Below the pieces are notes generated by a model. The model had not been told where the DNA came from. It did not search any database and saw nothing but the letters and a program-made list of their open reading frames with translations. From contig JAQTVU010000166.1 in assembly GCA_028706695.1 (NCBI GenBank), positions 1 through 6,023 of the forward strand: a DNA stretch of 6,023 bases. The letters are read 5' to 3'. Position 1 is the stretch's first letter. Each line of letters starts with the position of its first letter. A program made the translations under genes and the position numbers. This DNA is from Mycobacterium sp. (GTDB lineage: Bacteria; Actinomycetota; Actinomycetes; Mycobacteriales; Mycobacteriaceae). Positions 1 to 5,986 of the stretch are shown here, in pieces.

Positions 1-111
1 GAGCTGACGCTTGGGGCCGTTGGACCCCAGCTGCGGGAAATACACCTTGTCCGGGCTGGTCAGCCGGACCGTGATGCCGTCGACGTCTAACTGTTCTGCT
101 GCAGCGGCCAT
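1..111 (-). CDS. LigD-type primase-polymerase (Prim-PolC/PolD1-like), 5' part only
   Basis: The minus strand opens with ATG at 111 and stays open for 37 codons to the window edge, so only the N-terminus is visible. The peptide starts MAAAAEQLDVDGITVRLT and continues SPDKVYFPQLG. The 'V-R-L-(T/S)-x-P-D-K-x-(Y/F)-F-P' pattern is the usual N-terminal signature of archaeo-eukaryotic-primase-type polymerases related to the LigD polymerase domain. The divergent neighbour is ligC, the same pairing as Rv3730c/Rv3731 in M. tuberculosis. Family members add nucleotides across short gaps, and the mycobacterial stand-alone enzyme has been linked with LigC to excision repair. The catalytic Asp residues lie outside the window. 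No Shine-Dalgarno sequence is visible before the ATG. The family call is secure for so short a piece because motif and context agree; the exact paralogue is inferred. Confidence 0.85.
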   Translation of the reverse strand, partial: MAAAAEQLDVDGITVRLTSPDKVYFPQLGSNGPKRQL

Positions 112-117
112 ATCAGG

Positions 118-130
118 ATTTCAGCACAAT
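118..130. promoter_or_regulatory. Candidate divergent -10 elements for two leaderless transcripts
   Basis: Only 25 bp separate the divergent ATG codons at 111 (minus) and 137 (plus). On the plus strand CACAAT (125–130) occupies positions -12 to -7 relative to the ligC ATG. On the minus strand TGAAAT (118–123) occupies -12 to -7 relative to the Prim-Pol ATG. Mycobacterial -10 elements resemble TAnnnT, and in leaderless genes they end about 7 nt before the start codon. CACAAT keeps the conserved A at position 2 and T at position 6; TGAAAT lacks that A and is the weaker match. No purine-rich ribosome-binding site precedes either ATG. The geometry is seen directly; promoter function is inferred. 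Confidence 0.35.
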
Positions 131-136
131 CGGGCT

Positions 137-1207
137 ATGGACCTCCCCGTGATGCCGCCGGTCTCCCCGATGCTGGCCAAGCCGGTCGGCACGATTCCGC
201 CGGGCGCGTCGTACGAGCCGAAGTGGGATGGGTTCAGGTCCATCTGTTTTCGCGACGGCGGCCAGGTCGAGCTGGGCAGCCGCAACGAGCGGCAGATGAC
301 CCGCTACTTTCCCGAGCTGGCCGCCGCGGTCGTCGCCGAGCTGCCGCCGCGCTGCGTGATCGACGGCGAGATCGTCGTGGCCACCGGCCACGGCCTGGAC
401 TTCGAGGCGTTGCAGCAACGCATCCACCCCGCCGCGTCGCGGGTGCGGATGCTGGCGGAGAAGACGCCCGCCTCCTTCATCGTGTTCGACCTCTTGGCCC
501 TCGGCGACGACGACTACACCCGGCGGCCGTTCAGCGAGCGCCGCGCCGCCCTGGTGGACGCGCTGGCAAGCGCCGGGCGCTCGTTTCACCTCACGCCGGC
601 GACGACCGACCTGGACATCGCGCGGCGCTGGTTCGACGAATTCGAGGGCGCCGGCCTGGACGGCGTCATCGCCAAGCCGCTGACGCTGACCTATCAGCCG
701 GACAAGCGCGTCATGTTCAAGATCAAGCACGAGCGGACCGCCGATTGCGTGGTCGCCGGCTATCGGCTGCACAAGTCCGGCGACGAGGCGATCGGCTCCC
801 TGCTGCTGGGGCTCTACCAAGAGGACGGCCAACTGGCGTCCGTCGGCGTCATCGGCGCCTTTCCGATGGCCCAACGCCGCCGCCTGTTCACCGAGCTGCA
901 GTCGCTGGTCACCGGCCTCGACGACCACCCGTGGAAGTGGGCCGCCCACGAAGCCGGCGAGCGCACCCCGCGCAAGAACGAGTTCTCCCGCTGGAACGCC
1001 GGCAAGGATCTGTCCTTCGTGCCGCTGCGGCCTGAGCGGGTGGTCGAAGTGCGCTATGACCACATGGAGGGGCGGCGATTCCGGCACACGGCCCAGTTCA
1101 ACCGGTGGCGCCCCGACCGCGACCCGCGCTCCTGCACCTACGAGCAACTCGAGCAGCCGGTCAGCTTCCGGCTCGACGACATCGTGCCCGGCCTCGGCGA
1201 TCCCTGA
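137..1207 (+). CDS. ligC: ATP-dependent DNA ligase LigC
   Basis: Complete 356-residue ATP-dependent DNA ligase, close to the size of mycobacterial LigC. The nucleotidyltransferase motifs appear in order. Motif I is K29-W-D-G (Lys29 would be the adenylated residue, followed by Arg34). Next come SRNERQMTRYFPE (48–60), VIDGEIV (74–80) and FIVFDLLAL (114–122). Motif IV is LDGVIAKP (174–181) and motif V is MFKIK (193–197). The C-terminal OB-fold ends with RWRPDRDP (323–330), the motif VI region. It seals nicks using ATP and has no polymerase or nuclease domain, unlike LigD. The reading frame is open back to position 11, but the start at 137 gives the family N-terminus MDLPVMPPVSPMLAK and does not run into the divergent gene. 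No Shine-Dalgarno sequence is visible, so leaderless initiation is likely. The neighbouring Prim-Pol gene supports a shared role in gap repair. Confidence 0.96.
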   Translation: MDLPVMPPVSPMLAKPVGTIPPGASYEPKWDGFRSICFRDGGQVELGSRNERQMTRYFPELAAAVVAELPPRCVIDGEIVVATGHGLDFEALQQRIHPAASRVRMLAEKTPASFIVFDLLALGDDDYTRRPFSERRAALVDALASAGRSFHLTPATTDLDIARRWFDEFEGAGLDGVIAKPLTLTYQPDKRVMFKIKHERTADCVVAGYRLHKSGDEAIGSLLLGLYQEDGQLASVGVIGAFPMAQRRRLFTELQSLVTGLDDHPWKWAAHEAGERTPRKNEFSRWNAGKDLSFVPLRPERVVEVRYDHMEGRRFRHTAQFNRWRPDRDPRSCTYEQLEQPVSFRLDDIVPGLGDP

Positions 1208-1326
1208 GAACCGCATTGCCAGCGTGCCCCTGCCCGGCGTCGACCAGGCGATGCGCAACGCCCCGCCCTCGTCATCGGATACCTCGAAATAGCTTGGCGG
1301 GTACGGAAAGTTGGGTCCGGCGTGGC
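1208..1326. other. Convergent spacer between ligC and the NUDIX gene
   Basis: This 119-bp spacer lies between two convergent stop codons. No hairpin followed by a T-run, the classic intrinsic terminator, is visible. One 8-bp inverted repeat exists, TTGGCGGG at 1294–1301 with CCCGCCAA at 1346–1353. Its 44-nt loop and its position partly inside the NUDIX gene make it a poor terminator candidate. Read on the minus strand from a GTG at 1330, the spacer has coding-like third-position G/C bias, described under findings. In my recollection M. tuberculosis has an extra gene, Rv3732, at this place; nothing comparable fits here. Confidence 0.5.
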
Positions 1327-1812
1327 TCACGTTCCTTCGCTCAAGCCCGCCAATTCCGGATTGCCCATCAGCCGATCGAGAAAGGCCACCTGCCCCTTGA
1401 GCAGTTTGGTGCGTGCCGGCGCCACCGCGAACCAGCCCACCCGGTCGATCTCGGGGAACTCCCGCAGCGCGCCCGAGCCCTTCGGCCATTCCATCTCGAA
1501 GGTGTTACTGCGCGCCCCGGTGACGTCGAGGTCGCCACCGACCGCGAAGGCGGTGACCACCTTGCCGCCGGGCTGCCTCATCCGCCCGAGGTCCATGCGC
1601 GGCCCGGCCGGCACCCCCCGGCCGAGCTCCTCGGCGAACTCGCGGCACGCGGCCGCCCAGGGGTCTTCCCCGTCGGTGTATTCGCCCTTCGGGATCGACC
1701 AGGCGCCGTCGTCCCTGCGGGCCCAAAACGGGCCGCCCGGATGCGCGATCAACACCTCGACGACGCCGCCGCACACCCGATACAGCAGCACACCCGCACT
1801 GAGCGTGGGCAC
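1327..1812 (-). CDS. NUDIX hydrolase (Rv3733c-like)
   Basis: A 161-residue single-domain NUDIX protein. The NUDIX box reads G43-x5-E49-x7-R57-E58-F-A-E61-E62-L-G64. It matches the GX5EX7REUXEEXG consensus, with Glu58, Glu61 and Glu62 as the expected metal ligands; only the final hydrophobic position is changed, to Arg65. The segment before the box (AHPGGPFWARRDDGAWSIPKGE, residues 23–44 in part) is typical of a predicted NTP-pyrophosphohydrolase subgroup. The family cleaves nucleoside diphosphates linked to another moiety; the substrate here cannot be read from sequence. The GTG start at 1812 lies 4 nt after the acyltransferase stop codon, with GAGG overlapping that stop as a possible ribosome-binding site, so translation is probably coupled. 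It is the last clear gene of the minus-strand cluster. It does not look like one of the named MutT1–4 proteins, so no symbol is given. Confidence 0.92.
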   Translation of the reverse strand: MPTLSAGVLLYRVCGGVVEVLIAHPGGPFWARRDDGAWSIPKGEYTDGEDPWAAACREFAEELGRGVPAGPRMDLGRMRQPGGKVVTAFAVGGDLDVTGARSNTFEMEWPKGSGALREFPEIDRVGWFAVAPARTKLLKGQVAFLDRLMGNPELAGLSEGT

Positions 1813-1816
1813 GACC

Positions 1817-3241
1817 TCAGACCCCCACCGCGCGTTCCAGGTCCTTCAGCGACGACTCCAGGTGCGCCAGCAGGCGCTGCAGGTGCGGCACGCTGCGCCG
1901 GCACCCCACCAGACCGAAGTCGAGGTTCTCGGCGTTGCCGGCCAGGGTGATGTTGAGCGCTTGCCCGTCCAGCACGACGGACAGCGGGTAGTTGCCGTCG
2001 AGCCTGGCACCCCCGTAGTACATCGGCCGCAACGGCCCGGGGACGTTGGATATGACGATGTTGAACGGCGGCGGCGTCGATCTCACCCATCCCGGGACCG
2101 CCGCCAGGCCCAACGACGCCACGTTCATCGCCGACAAAGCCAGCGCGTGGACGCGCGGCAATTGGGAGAAGACCTTCTTGTTGTTGCGCATCGAGTCGCT
2201 GATGGTCTGCAGCCGCTGGACCGGGTCGTCGGAGTCGGTGCCCAGGTTGCACAGGATCGCCCCGACGAGGTTGCCGCCGCCGTCGGCCTGGTCCCCGGTC
2301 CGCAGGCTCACCGGGACCATCGCGACCAGCGGGGTGTCCGGCAGCGCATTATGTTCGAGCAGGTAGTAGCGCAGCGCCCCGGAGCACATCGCCAGGACGA
2401 CGTCGTTGACGGTGGTCCCGGCGGCGTTCTTGACGCCCTTGATGCGCTCCACCGACCACGACTGCGCGGCACACCGGCGGGCGCCCCCGATCTTGACGTT
2501 CAACATGGTCCGCGGCGCACCGAACGGCAGCGTCAACTGCTGCTCGAGCAGCGCGGCCCGGGCCAGCGAGACCATCGAAGGACCAAGCGCGGCAACGGAC
2601 CCCGCCGTGTGCATCAACGACCTCAGCGGCGATGGCCGGCCGGTCCGATGCCCGGGCTCGCGCAGCGTCCACGGCGCGCGGATCTCGGTGTCGCCGGGGT
2701 CGTCAGACAACGCGCGCTGCAACAGCTTCAGCGCCGACACCCCGTCGATCAACGCGTGGTGAAACTTGGTGTAGATCGCGAACCGGCCGTCGTTGGGCCG
2801 CTCGACGATGTGCGCTTCCCACAGCGGGCGATGGCGATCGAGCAGGGTGCTGTGCCACCGCGAAGTCAGCTCCAGCAGCTCGCGCGCCCGTCCGGGCGCC
2901 GGCAGCGCCGAGCGACGCACGTGGTAATCCATGTCGATGTCCTTGCCATTGGAGTGGCCATTGGAGTGGCCATCGGAGTGGCCATCGGAGTGGCCACTGC
3001 AGTCGTCCCCGCAGTCATAGGACCAGCCCAGCCTCGCGATGCCGCCCCAGAACGTCGTCGGCCGCTTGCGGAAGGTGGGCGCCAGATCCGTCTGGGCGAT
3101 CAGGCGGTCGTAGAACTGCCGCACGAATCCGCGGTCGGCGCCGGCGGGGGGCTCGTACAGCTGCAGCGCACCGACGTGCATCGGATGCTCGCGGGATTCG
3201 GCCAGCAGAAAGATCGCGTCGGTGGGCATCATCAGTTCCAT
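1817..3241 (-). CDS. tgs2: Wax ester synthase/diacylglycerol acyltransferase (WS/DGAT), Tgs2-like
   Basis: A 474-residue WS/DGAT, normal for a family of about 450–470. The catalytic motif HHxxxDG is H161-H162-A-L-I-D166-G167, followed by a helix typical of the family. RPLWEAHIVE (138–147) and the C-terminal NVPGP (399–403) are further family marks. The enzyme transfers fatty acyl groups from acyl-CoA to diacylglycerol or long-chain alcohols, making storage triacylglycerol or wax esters at the membrane/lipid-droplet surface. The symbol rests mainly on position next to ligC and the Rv3733c-like NUDIX gene; mycobacteria have many paralogues. An unusual insert at residues 77–99 (C77, C81, then four GHS(D/N) repeats) sits before the conserved YHVRRSALP segment. 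The ATG at 3241 starts MELMMPTD, a common WS/DGAT opening. No Shine-Dalgarno sequence precedes it, so leaderless or reinitiated translation is possible. Confidence 0.93.
   Translation of the reverse strand: MELMMPTDAIFLLAESREHPMHVGALQLYEPPAGADRGFVRQFYDRLIAQTDLAPTFRKRPTTFWGGIARLGWSYDCGDDCSGHSDGHSDGHSNGHSNGKDIDMDYHVRRSALPAPGRARELLELTSRWHSTLLDRHRPLWEAHIVERPNDGRFAIYTKFHHALIDGVSALKLLQRALSDDPGDTEIRAPWTLREPGHRTGRPSPLRSLMHTAGSVAALGPSMVSLARAALLEQQLTLPFGAPRTMLNVKIGGARRCAAQSWSVERIKGVKNAAGTTVNDVVLAMCSGALRYYLLEHNALPDTPLVAMVPVSLRTGDQADGGGNLVGAILCNLGTDSDDPVQRLQTISDSMRNNKKVFSQLPRVHALALSAMNVASLGLAAVPGWVRSTPPPFNIVISNVPGPLRPMYYGGARLDGNYPLSVVLDGQALNITLAGNAENLDFGLVGCRRSVPHLQRLLAHLESSLKDLERAVGV
2945..2997 (-). repeat. 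12-bp in-frame tandem repeat (minisatellite) inside the WS/DGAT gene
   Basis: Four near-perfect tandem copies of a 12-bp unit (plus strand GGCCATYGGAGT) start at about 2945, 2956, 2968 and 2980, with a 6-bp partial fifth from 2992. The two left units carry T and the next two carry C at the sixth base, so the array looks like stepwise duplication of two variants. Because the unit is a multiple of three, gain or loss keeps the frame. It encodes (Gly-His-Ser-Asp)2 and (Gly-His-Ser-Asn)2 at residues 83–98. The array is directly visible; copy-number variation between strains is an inference. Confidence 0.93.
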
Positions 3242-3425
3242 CTATCAATTAGACGCCTGCACACCGCGTGGAGGAACCGTCAAAGACACCGCCGCCGAAC
3301 TGACTTCGGGACGGCCGCGCGGGTACCCAGGAGCCGGTCGACGTAGCTGCGCCAGGCCCGCGGCCGCGGGAGAGCCACGTCGCCGAAGCGCTCGAGGCCG
3401 TCCGGAGGTCCGCGCCGGAAGCGGG
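3242..3425. other. Spacer between the dehydrogenase stop and the WS/DGAT start
   Basis: If the aldehyde dehydrogenase is read to its family C-terminus, it stops at 3426 and leaves 184 bp before the acyltransferase ATG at 3241. The frameshifted dehydrogenase frame instead runs on to a TGA at 3245–3247, 3 nt before that ATG, but its sequence there matches nothing expected. Another minus-strand frame is open across 3280–3425 with strong third-position G/C bias (see findings). The last bases before the ATG, TCTAATTGATAG on the minus strand, are unusually A/T-rich for this window. They may form part of a -10 region for a separate tgs2-like transcript, but no convincing -35 was found. Confidence 0.4.
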
Positions 3426-4886
3426 TCAGGTCGGGTACCGGCGCGGCCGATGCTGAACGGAGACCCAGTGTTCGGCGGTGAATTCCTCGACCGACCACCT
3501 GCCCCCGAAACGGCCGATACCGGATGCCTTTCGCCGCCGAAGGCCGTGTTGGCGTCGTCGTTGACCGGGGAATCGTTGACGTGGGTCATGCCGGCCTCGA
3601 CCCGACGGGCGAAGCGCACCGCGCGCTCGACGTCGCTGCTGAGCACCGCCGAGGAGAGGCCGTACGGGGTGTCGTTGGCCAGCCGCAGCGCTTCGGCCTC
3701 GTCGCCGGCGCGGATGACGGTCATGACCGGGCCGAAAACCTCTTCCCGCGCGGTGGCCGTGTCGTTGCCGCCGAGCAGCACATGCGGCGGCATGGCCAGG
3801 CCGGTCGGCCCGAACTGGCCTCCGCCACAAAACAATTCGGCGCCGTCGTCGACCGCGCGGCGCAGTTTGTCCCGGATCGACTCCAGCTGCGACTCGTCGA
3901 TGATCGGCCCCAGCTGCGTCGACGGGTCCGCCGGGTCGCCGACGACCAGAGCCTTCGCCCGCGCCACGAAGCGTTCGACGAACTGGTCGTGGACGACGGC
4001 ATCCGCGATGATCCGGTTGGCGATCATGCAGATCTGCCCCTGGTGGAAGAACGACCCGAAGATCGACGCGTCGACCGCCAGCTCCAGGTCGGCGTCATCG
4101 AGTATCACCACCGGGCCGTTGCCGCCGAGTTCGAGGGCCTTGCGTTTTCAGCGGGGCCTTCTGCGCAATGCCCGTACCCACTTCGGTGGAGCCGGTGAAC
4201 GACACCACTTTCGGGATCGGGTGCTCGACAATCGCATCGCCGATCCCGGAACCCGGACCGATCGTCACCGACAACAACCCCGGCGGCAGGCCGGCCTCCT
4301 CGAAGACGCGGGCCGGCAGCAGACCGCCGCTGACCGGTGTGTCGCCGGCGGGTTTGAGCACCACCGCGTTGCCCACCGCCAGGGCGGGGGCCACCGATCG
4401 GGCCGAGAGCTGCAAGGGAAAATTCCACGGAGAGATGACCGCGACCACCCCGACCGGCTCACGGTAGACCCGGTTTTCTTTCCCGGGGATGTCCGAGGGC
4501 ATGATCTTGCCCTCGACGTGGTGTGGCATCGAGGCCGCCTCCCACAGCTCCCCCCGCGCCAGGTTGAACTCCAGCTCGGCCTTGGCCGCGGTGCTGCCGG
4601 CCTCGTGTATCAGCCAGCCGACGATCTCGTCCTTGCGTCGGGTCATCACGTCCGCGGCCGCGCGCAGCACCCCGGCGCGCGTCGTCGGGGCCTCGGCCGC
4701 CCACTCGTCCTGGGAATCAGCCGCTAGGCGGTAGGCCTCATCGAGGTCGTCGGCGGTCGCCTGGCGGATTTCGGTGAGCGTCTGGCCGCTCCACGGGTCG
4801 GTGTCCCGGCGGGTCTCGTCCGAGGAGCCGGGACGCCAGCAGCTCCCGATGGGCATGGTGCCGAACGGCAGATAGCGGCCGCTCAC
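3426..4886 (-). pseudogene. NAD(P)-dependent aldehyde dehydrogenase, broken by two single-base frameshifts
   Basis: Read across three frame segments this is a full aldehyde dehydrogenase of about 486 residues, the usual family length. Segment one (from 4886) holds the cofactor-binding region: SPWNFPL with Asn155, VLKPA with Lys178, and FTGSTEVG (230–237). An extra A in the run at 4145–4148 shifts the frame after Lys247. Segment two then carries ELGG (Glu252), FHQGQICM (catalytic Cys286) and EEVFGP. A missing A near 3530–3532 shifts it again just before the C-terminal KASGIGRFGGRW and EEFTAEHWVSVQH, ending at TGA 3426–3428. Without repair the protein stops near 4095 at about 263 residues and lacks both catalytic residues. 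The GTG start at 4886 overlaps the upstream TGA by 4 nt (GTGA); Met11 is an alternative. It would oxidise aldehydes to acids. Recent decay and homopolymer sequencing error explain the data equally well. Confidence 0.88.
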
Positions 4887-5791
4887 GGCGCCACAGTGAT
4901 CTTGACATGCGGACTGGACCGCTGTTCGTGCCACGCCTGGGGCGCCTCCTCAAGCGAATACCGGCGGGTGTCGACACGGATGCGGCCAGCGGCGGCGTGC
5001 CGGGTGATCTCCTCGTATCCGGCGCGCAGTACCTCGGGTGCCATGACGTCGTGGTAGTGGCCGACGTGGGTGCGGCCGATCAGGGCACGAAACGCCACCT
5101 CGGCCGTCGGGCCGGCGCCTTCGCCGACGGTGATCAGGGTCGCCCCGTTGGCCGTGGCGTCCAGCGCGGCCAGAAATGGCTTGCCGTAGACCGGGTCGAC
5201 GACCACGTCGTAGCCGTCACCGGCGTGCGCGCGCAACGCCGCCGCGTCGTCGTCGCCGCCCAGCTGCACCGTGGCGTCGGCGCCCAGCTCGTGCGCCCGT
5301 TGCAGCGCCTCGGCGTTGCGGCCCGCGCCCACCACCCGGCCGGCGCCCAGCAGATTGGCGGCTTGCACGGCGATGCGCCCCACCACCCCGGTCGCACCGA
5401 GCACCAGCACCGACTCCCCGTGTGACACGTCGGCGTGCCGGGTCAGTGGCAGCCAGGCGGCCAGGCCCGCGATGCCACATGCGACCGCCATGTCGTCGTC
5501 GAGTCCGTCGGGAACAGGAAAGGTTTTGGCCGGGTCGACGCGGCAGCGCTGTGCCCATGACCCGAACGGGTCGGGCGGGGCGTTGAAGTACACCCGCCTG
5601 CCGTCCCGGGTCCCGACACCCTCTCGGCCGACCACCGACGGGGTCGCCGGTCGGCCCATCTTGCCCGACGCCAACAGCAGATCCACCGGATTGCACCCGG
5701 CCAGCCTGACCTCGACGACATCGCGGTCGGGCTCGTCGAAATCGCGGATCGTCGGAACCTCGCCCACCGCTTCCAATACCGCAGCACGCAT
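4883..5791 (-). CDS. Zinc-independent MDR oxidoreductase (quinone oxidoreductase-like)
   Basis: A 302-residue medium-chain dehydrogenase/reductase of the quinone oxidoreductase/enoyl reductase type, slightly shorter than the usual 320–340. The N-terminal GroES-like part contains AGCNPVDLLLASG (31–43) and VVGREGVG (53–60). The Rossmann part begins VLVLGATGVVGRIAVQAA (128–145), a QOR-type nucleotide-binding motif, then VVDPVYGKP (197–205) and a C-terminal SLEEAPQAWHEQ (279–290). The cysteine cluster for structural zinc is absent. It probably uses NADPH to reduce a quinone or an activated C=C bond; the substrate is unknown. The frame is open to 5977, but ATG at 5791 is chosen because it starts MRAAVLEAVGEVPTIRDF, the family N-terminus, and has a good ribosome-binding site. 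Its TGA overlaps the dehydrogenase GTG, indicating one operon with this gene first. Confidence 0.93.
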   Translation of the reverse strand: MRAAVLEAVGEVPTIRDFDEPDRDVVEVRLAGCNPVDLLLASGKMGRPATPSVVGREGVGTRDGRRVYFNAPPDPFGSWAQRCRVDPAKTFPVPDGLDDDMAVACGIAGLAAWLPLTRHADVSHGESVLVLGATGVVGRIAVQAANLLGAGRVVGAGRNAEALQRAHELGADATVQLGGDDDAAALRAHAGDGYDVVVDPVYGKPFLAALDATANGATLITVGEGAGPTAEVAFRALIGRTHVGHYHDVMAPEVLRAGYEEITRHAAAGRIRVDTRRYSLEEAPQAWHEQRSSPHVKITVAP

Positions 5792-5986
5792 CCCTCGTCC
5801 CCTCGCTCGGGCGATGATCCGTGGGGTTGCCCGCCGGTCGCGGGGTCGAAACCGTCGGGCCGGCCCGGAGCCGGAAATCCCTGCGACCTGTCCATTGAAC
5901 GAAAGGGGAACGAACGGGCTTCCCGCCCAAGGCGATGTCGCGGCGGCGGCCGAGTACGCCAGGGCCGAGATGGGCACTGCAGAGCC
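5792..5986. other. Divergent spacer between the oxidoreductase operon and the kinase-like gene
   Basis: This 195-bp region separates two divergent starts and should hold the promoter of the minus-strand operon. No convincing -35/-10 pair was found on either strand. A perfect 12-bp palindrome, CGGGCCGGCCCG, lies at 5856–5867. Such a G+C-only palindrome can arise by chance at this base composition, so an operator role is only a possibility. Confidence 0.4.
5799..5804 (-). promoter_or_regulatory. Shine-Dalgarno sequence that fixes the MDR oxidoreductase start
   Basis: On the minus strand GAGGGG lies 7 nt upstream of the ATG at 5791, a strong match to the 16S rRNA tail complement at good spacing. 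A second GAGGG directly abuts the ATG and is too close to act. This site favours 5791 over the upstream in-frame ATG at 5977, whose extra 62 residues look unlike the family. Confidence 0.7.

Noticed and set aside
11..136. Longer N-terminus for ligC from an upstream in-frame ATG at 11
   Set aside because: It would overlap the start of the divergent Prim-Pol gene, and the added 42 residues are unlike the ligase family, which begins close to MDLPVMPPVSPMLAK.
113..1207. Minus-strand open frame antisense to ligC
   Set aside because: Its codons are exact complements of ligC codons, so stops would need TTA, CTA or TCA in ligC, which are rare at this composition. Only the part beyond the ligC stop was kept, as a finding.
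1294..1353. Inverted repeat as an intrinsic terminator
   Set aside because: The 8-bp arms are separated by 44 nt, one arm is inside the NUDIX gene, and no T-run follows on either strand.
2945..2997. Tandem repeat as a CRISPR-like array
   Set aside because: Units are 12 bp, directly adjacent with no spacers, and in frame within a conserved enzyme gene.
1322..3346. Plus-strand open frame of 674 codons
   Set aside because: It runs antisense to the NUDIX and WS/DGAT genes, both of which have clear family motifs. Its product is Arg/Gln/Gly-rich low-complexity sequence with no recognisable domain, as expected for an antisense frame in G+C-rich DNA.
3530..4148. Programmed ribosomal frameshifting in the aldehyde dehydrogenase
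   Set aside because: Two opposite shifts (+1 then -1) would be needed in one gene, neither site is a classic X-XXY-YYZ heptamer, and aldehyde dehydrogenases are not known to use recoding.
3222..4727. Plus-strand open frame of 501 codons
   Set aside because: It is antisense to the aldehyde dehydrogenase; the product is Ser/Arg/Pro-rich and resembles no family.
5792..5977. 62-residue N-terminal extension of the oxidoreductase
   Set aside because: The added sequence is unlike MDR N-termini, while ATG 5791 has a proper ribosome-binding site and the family start.
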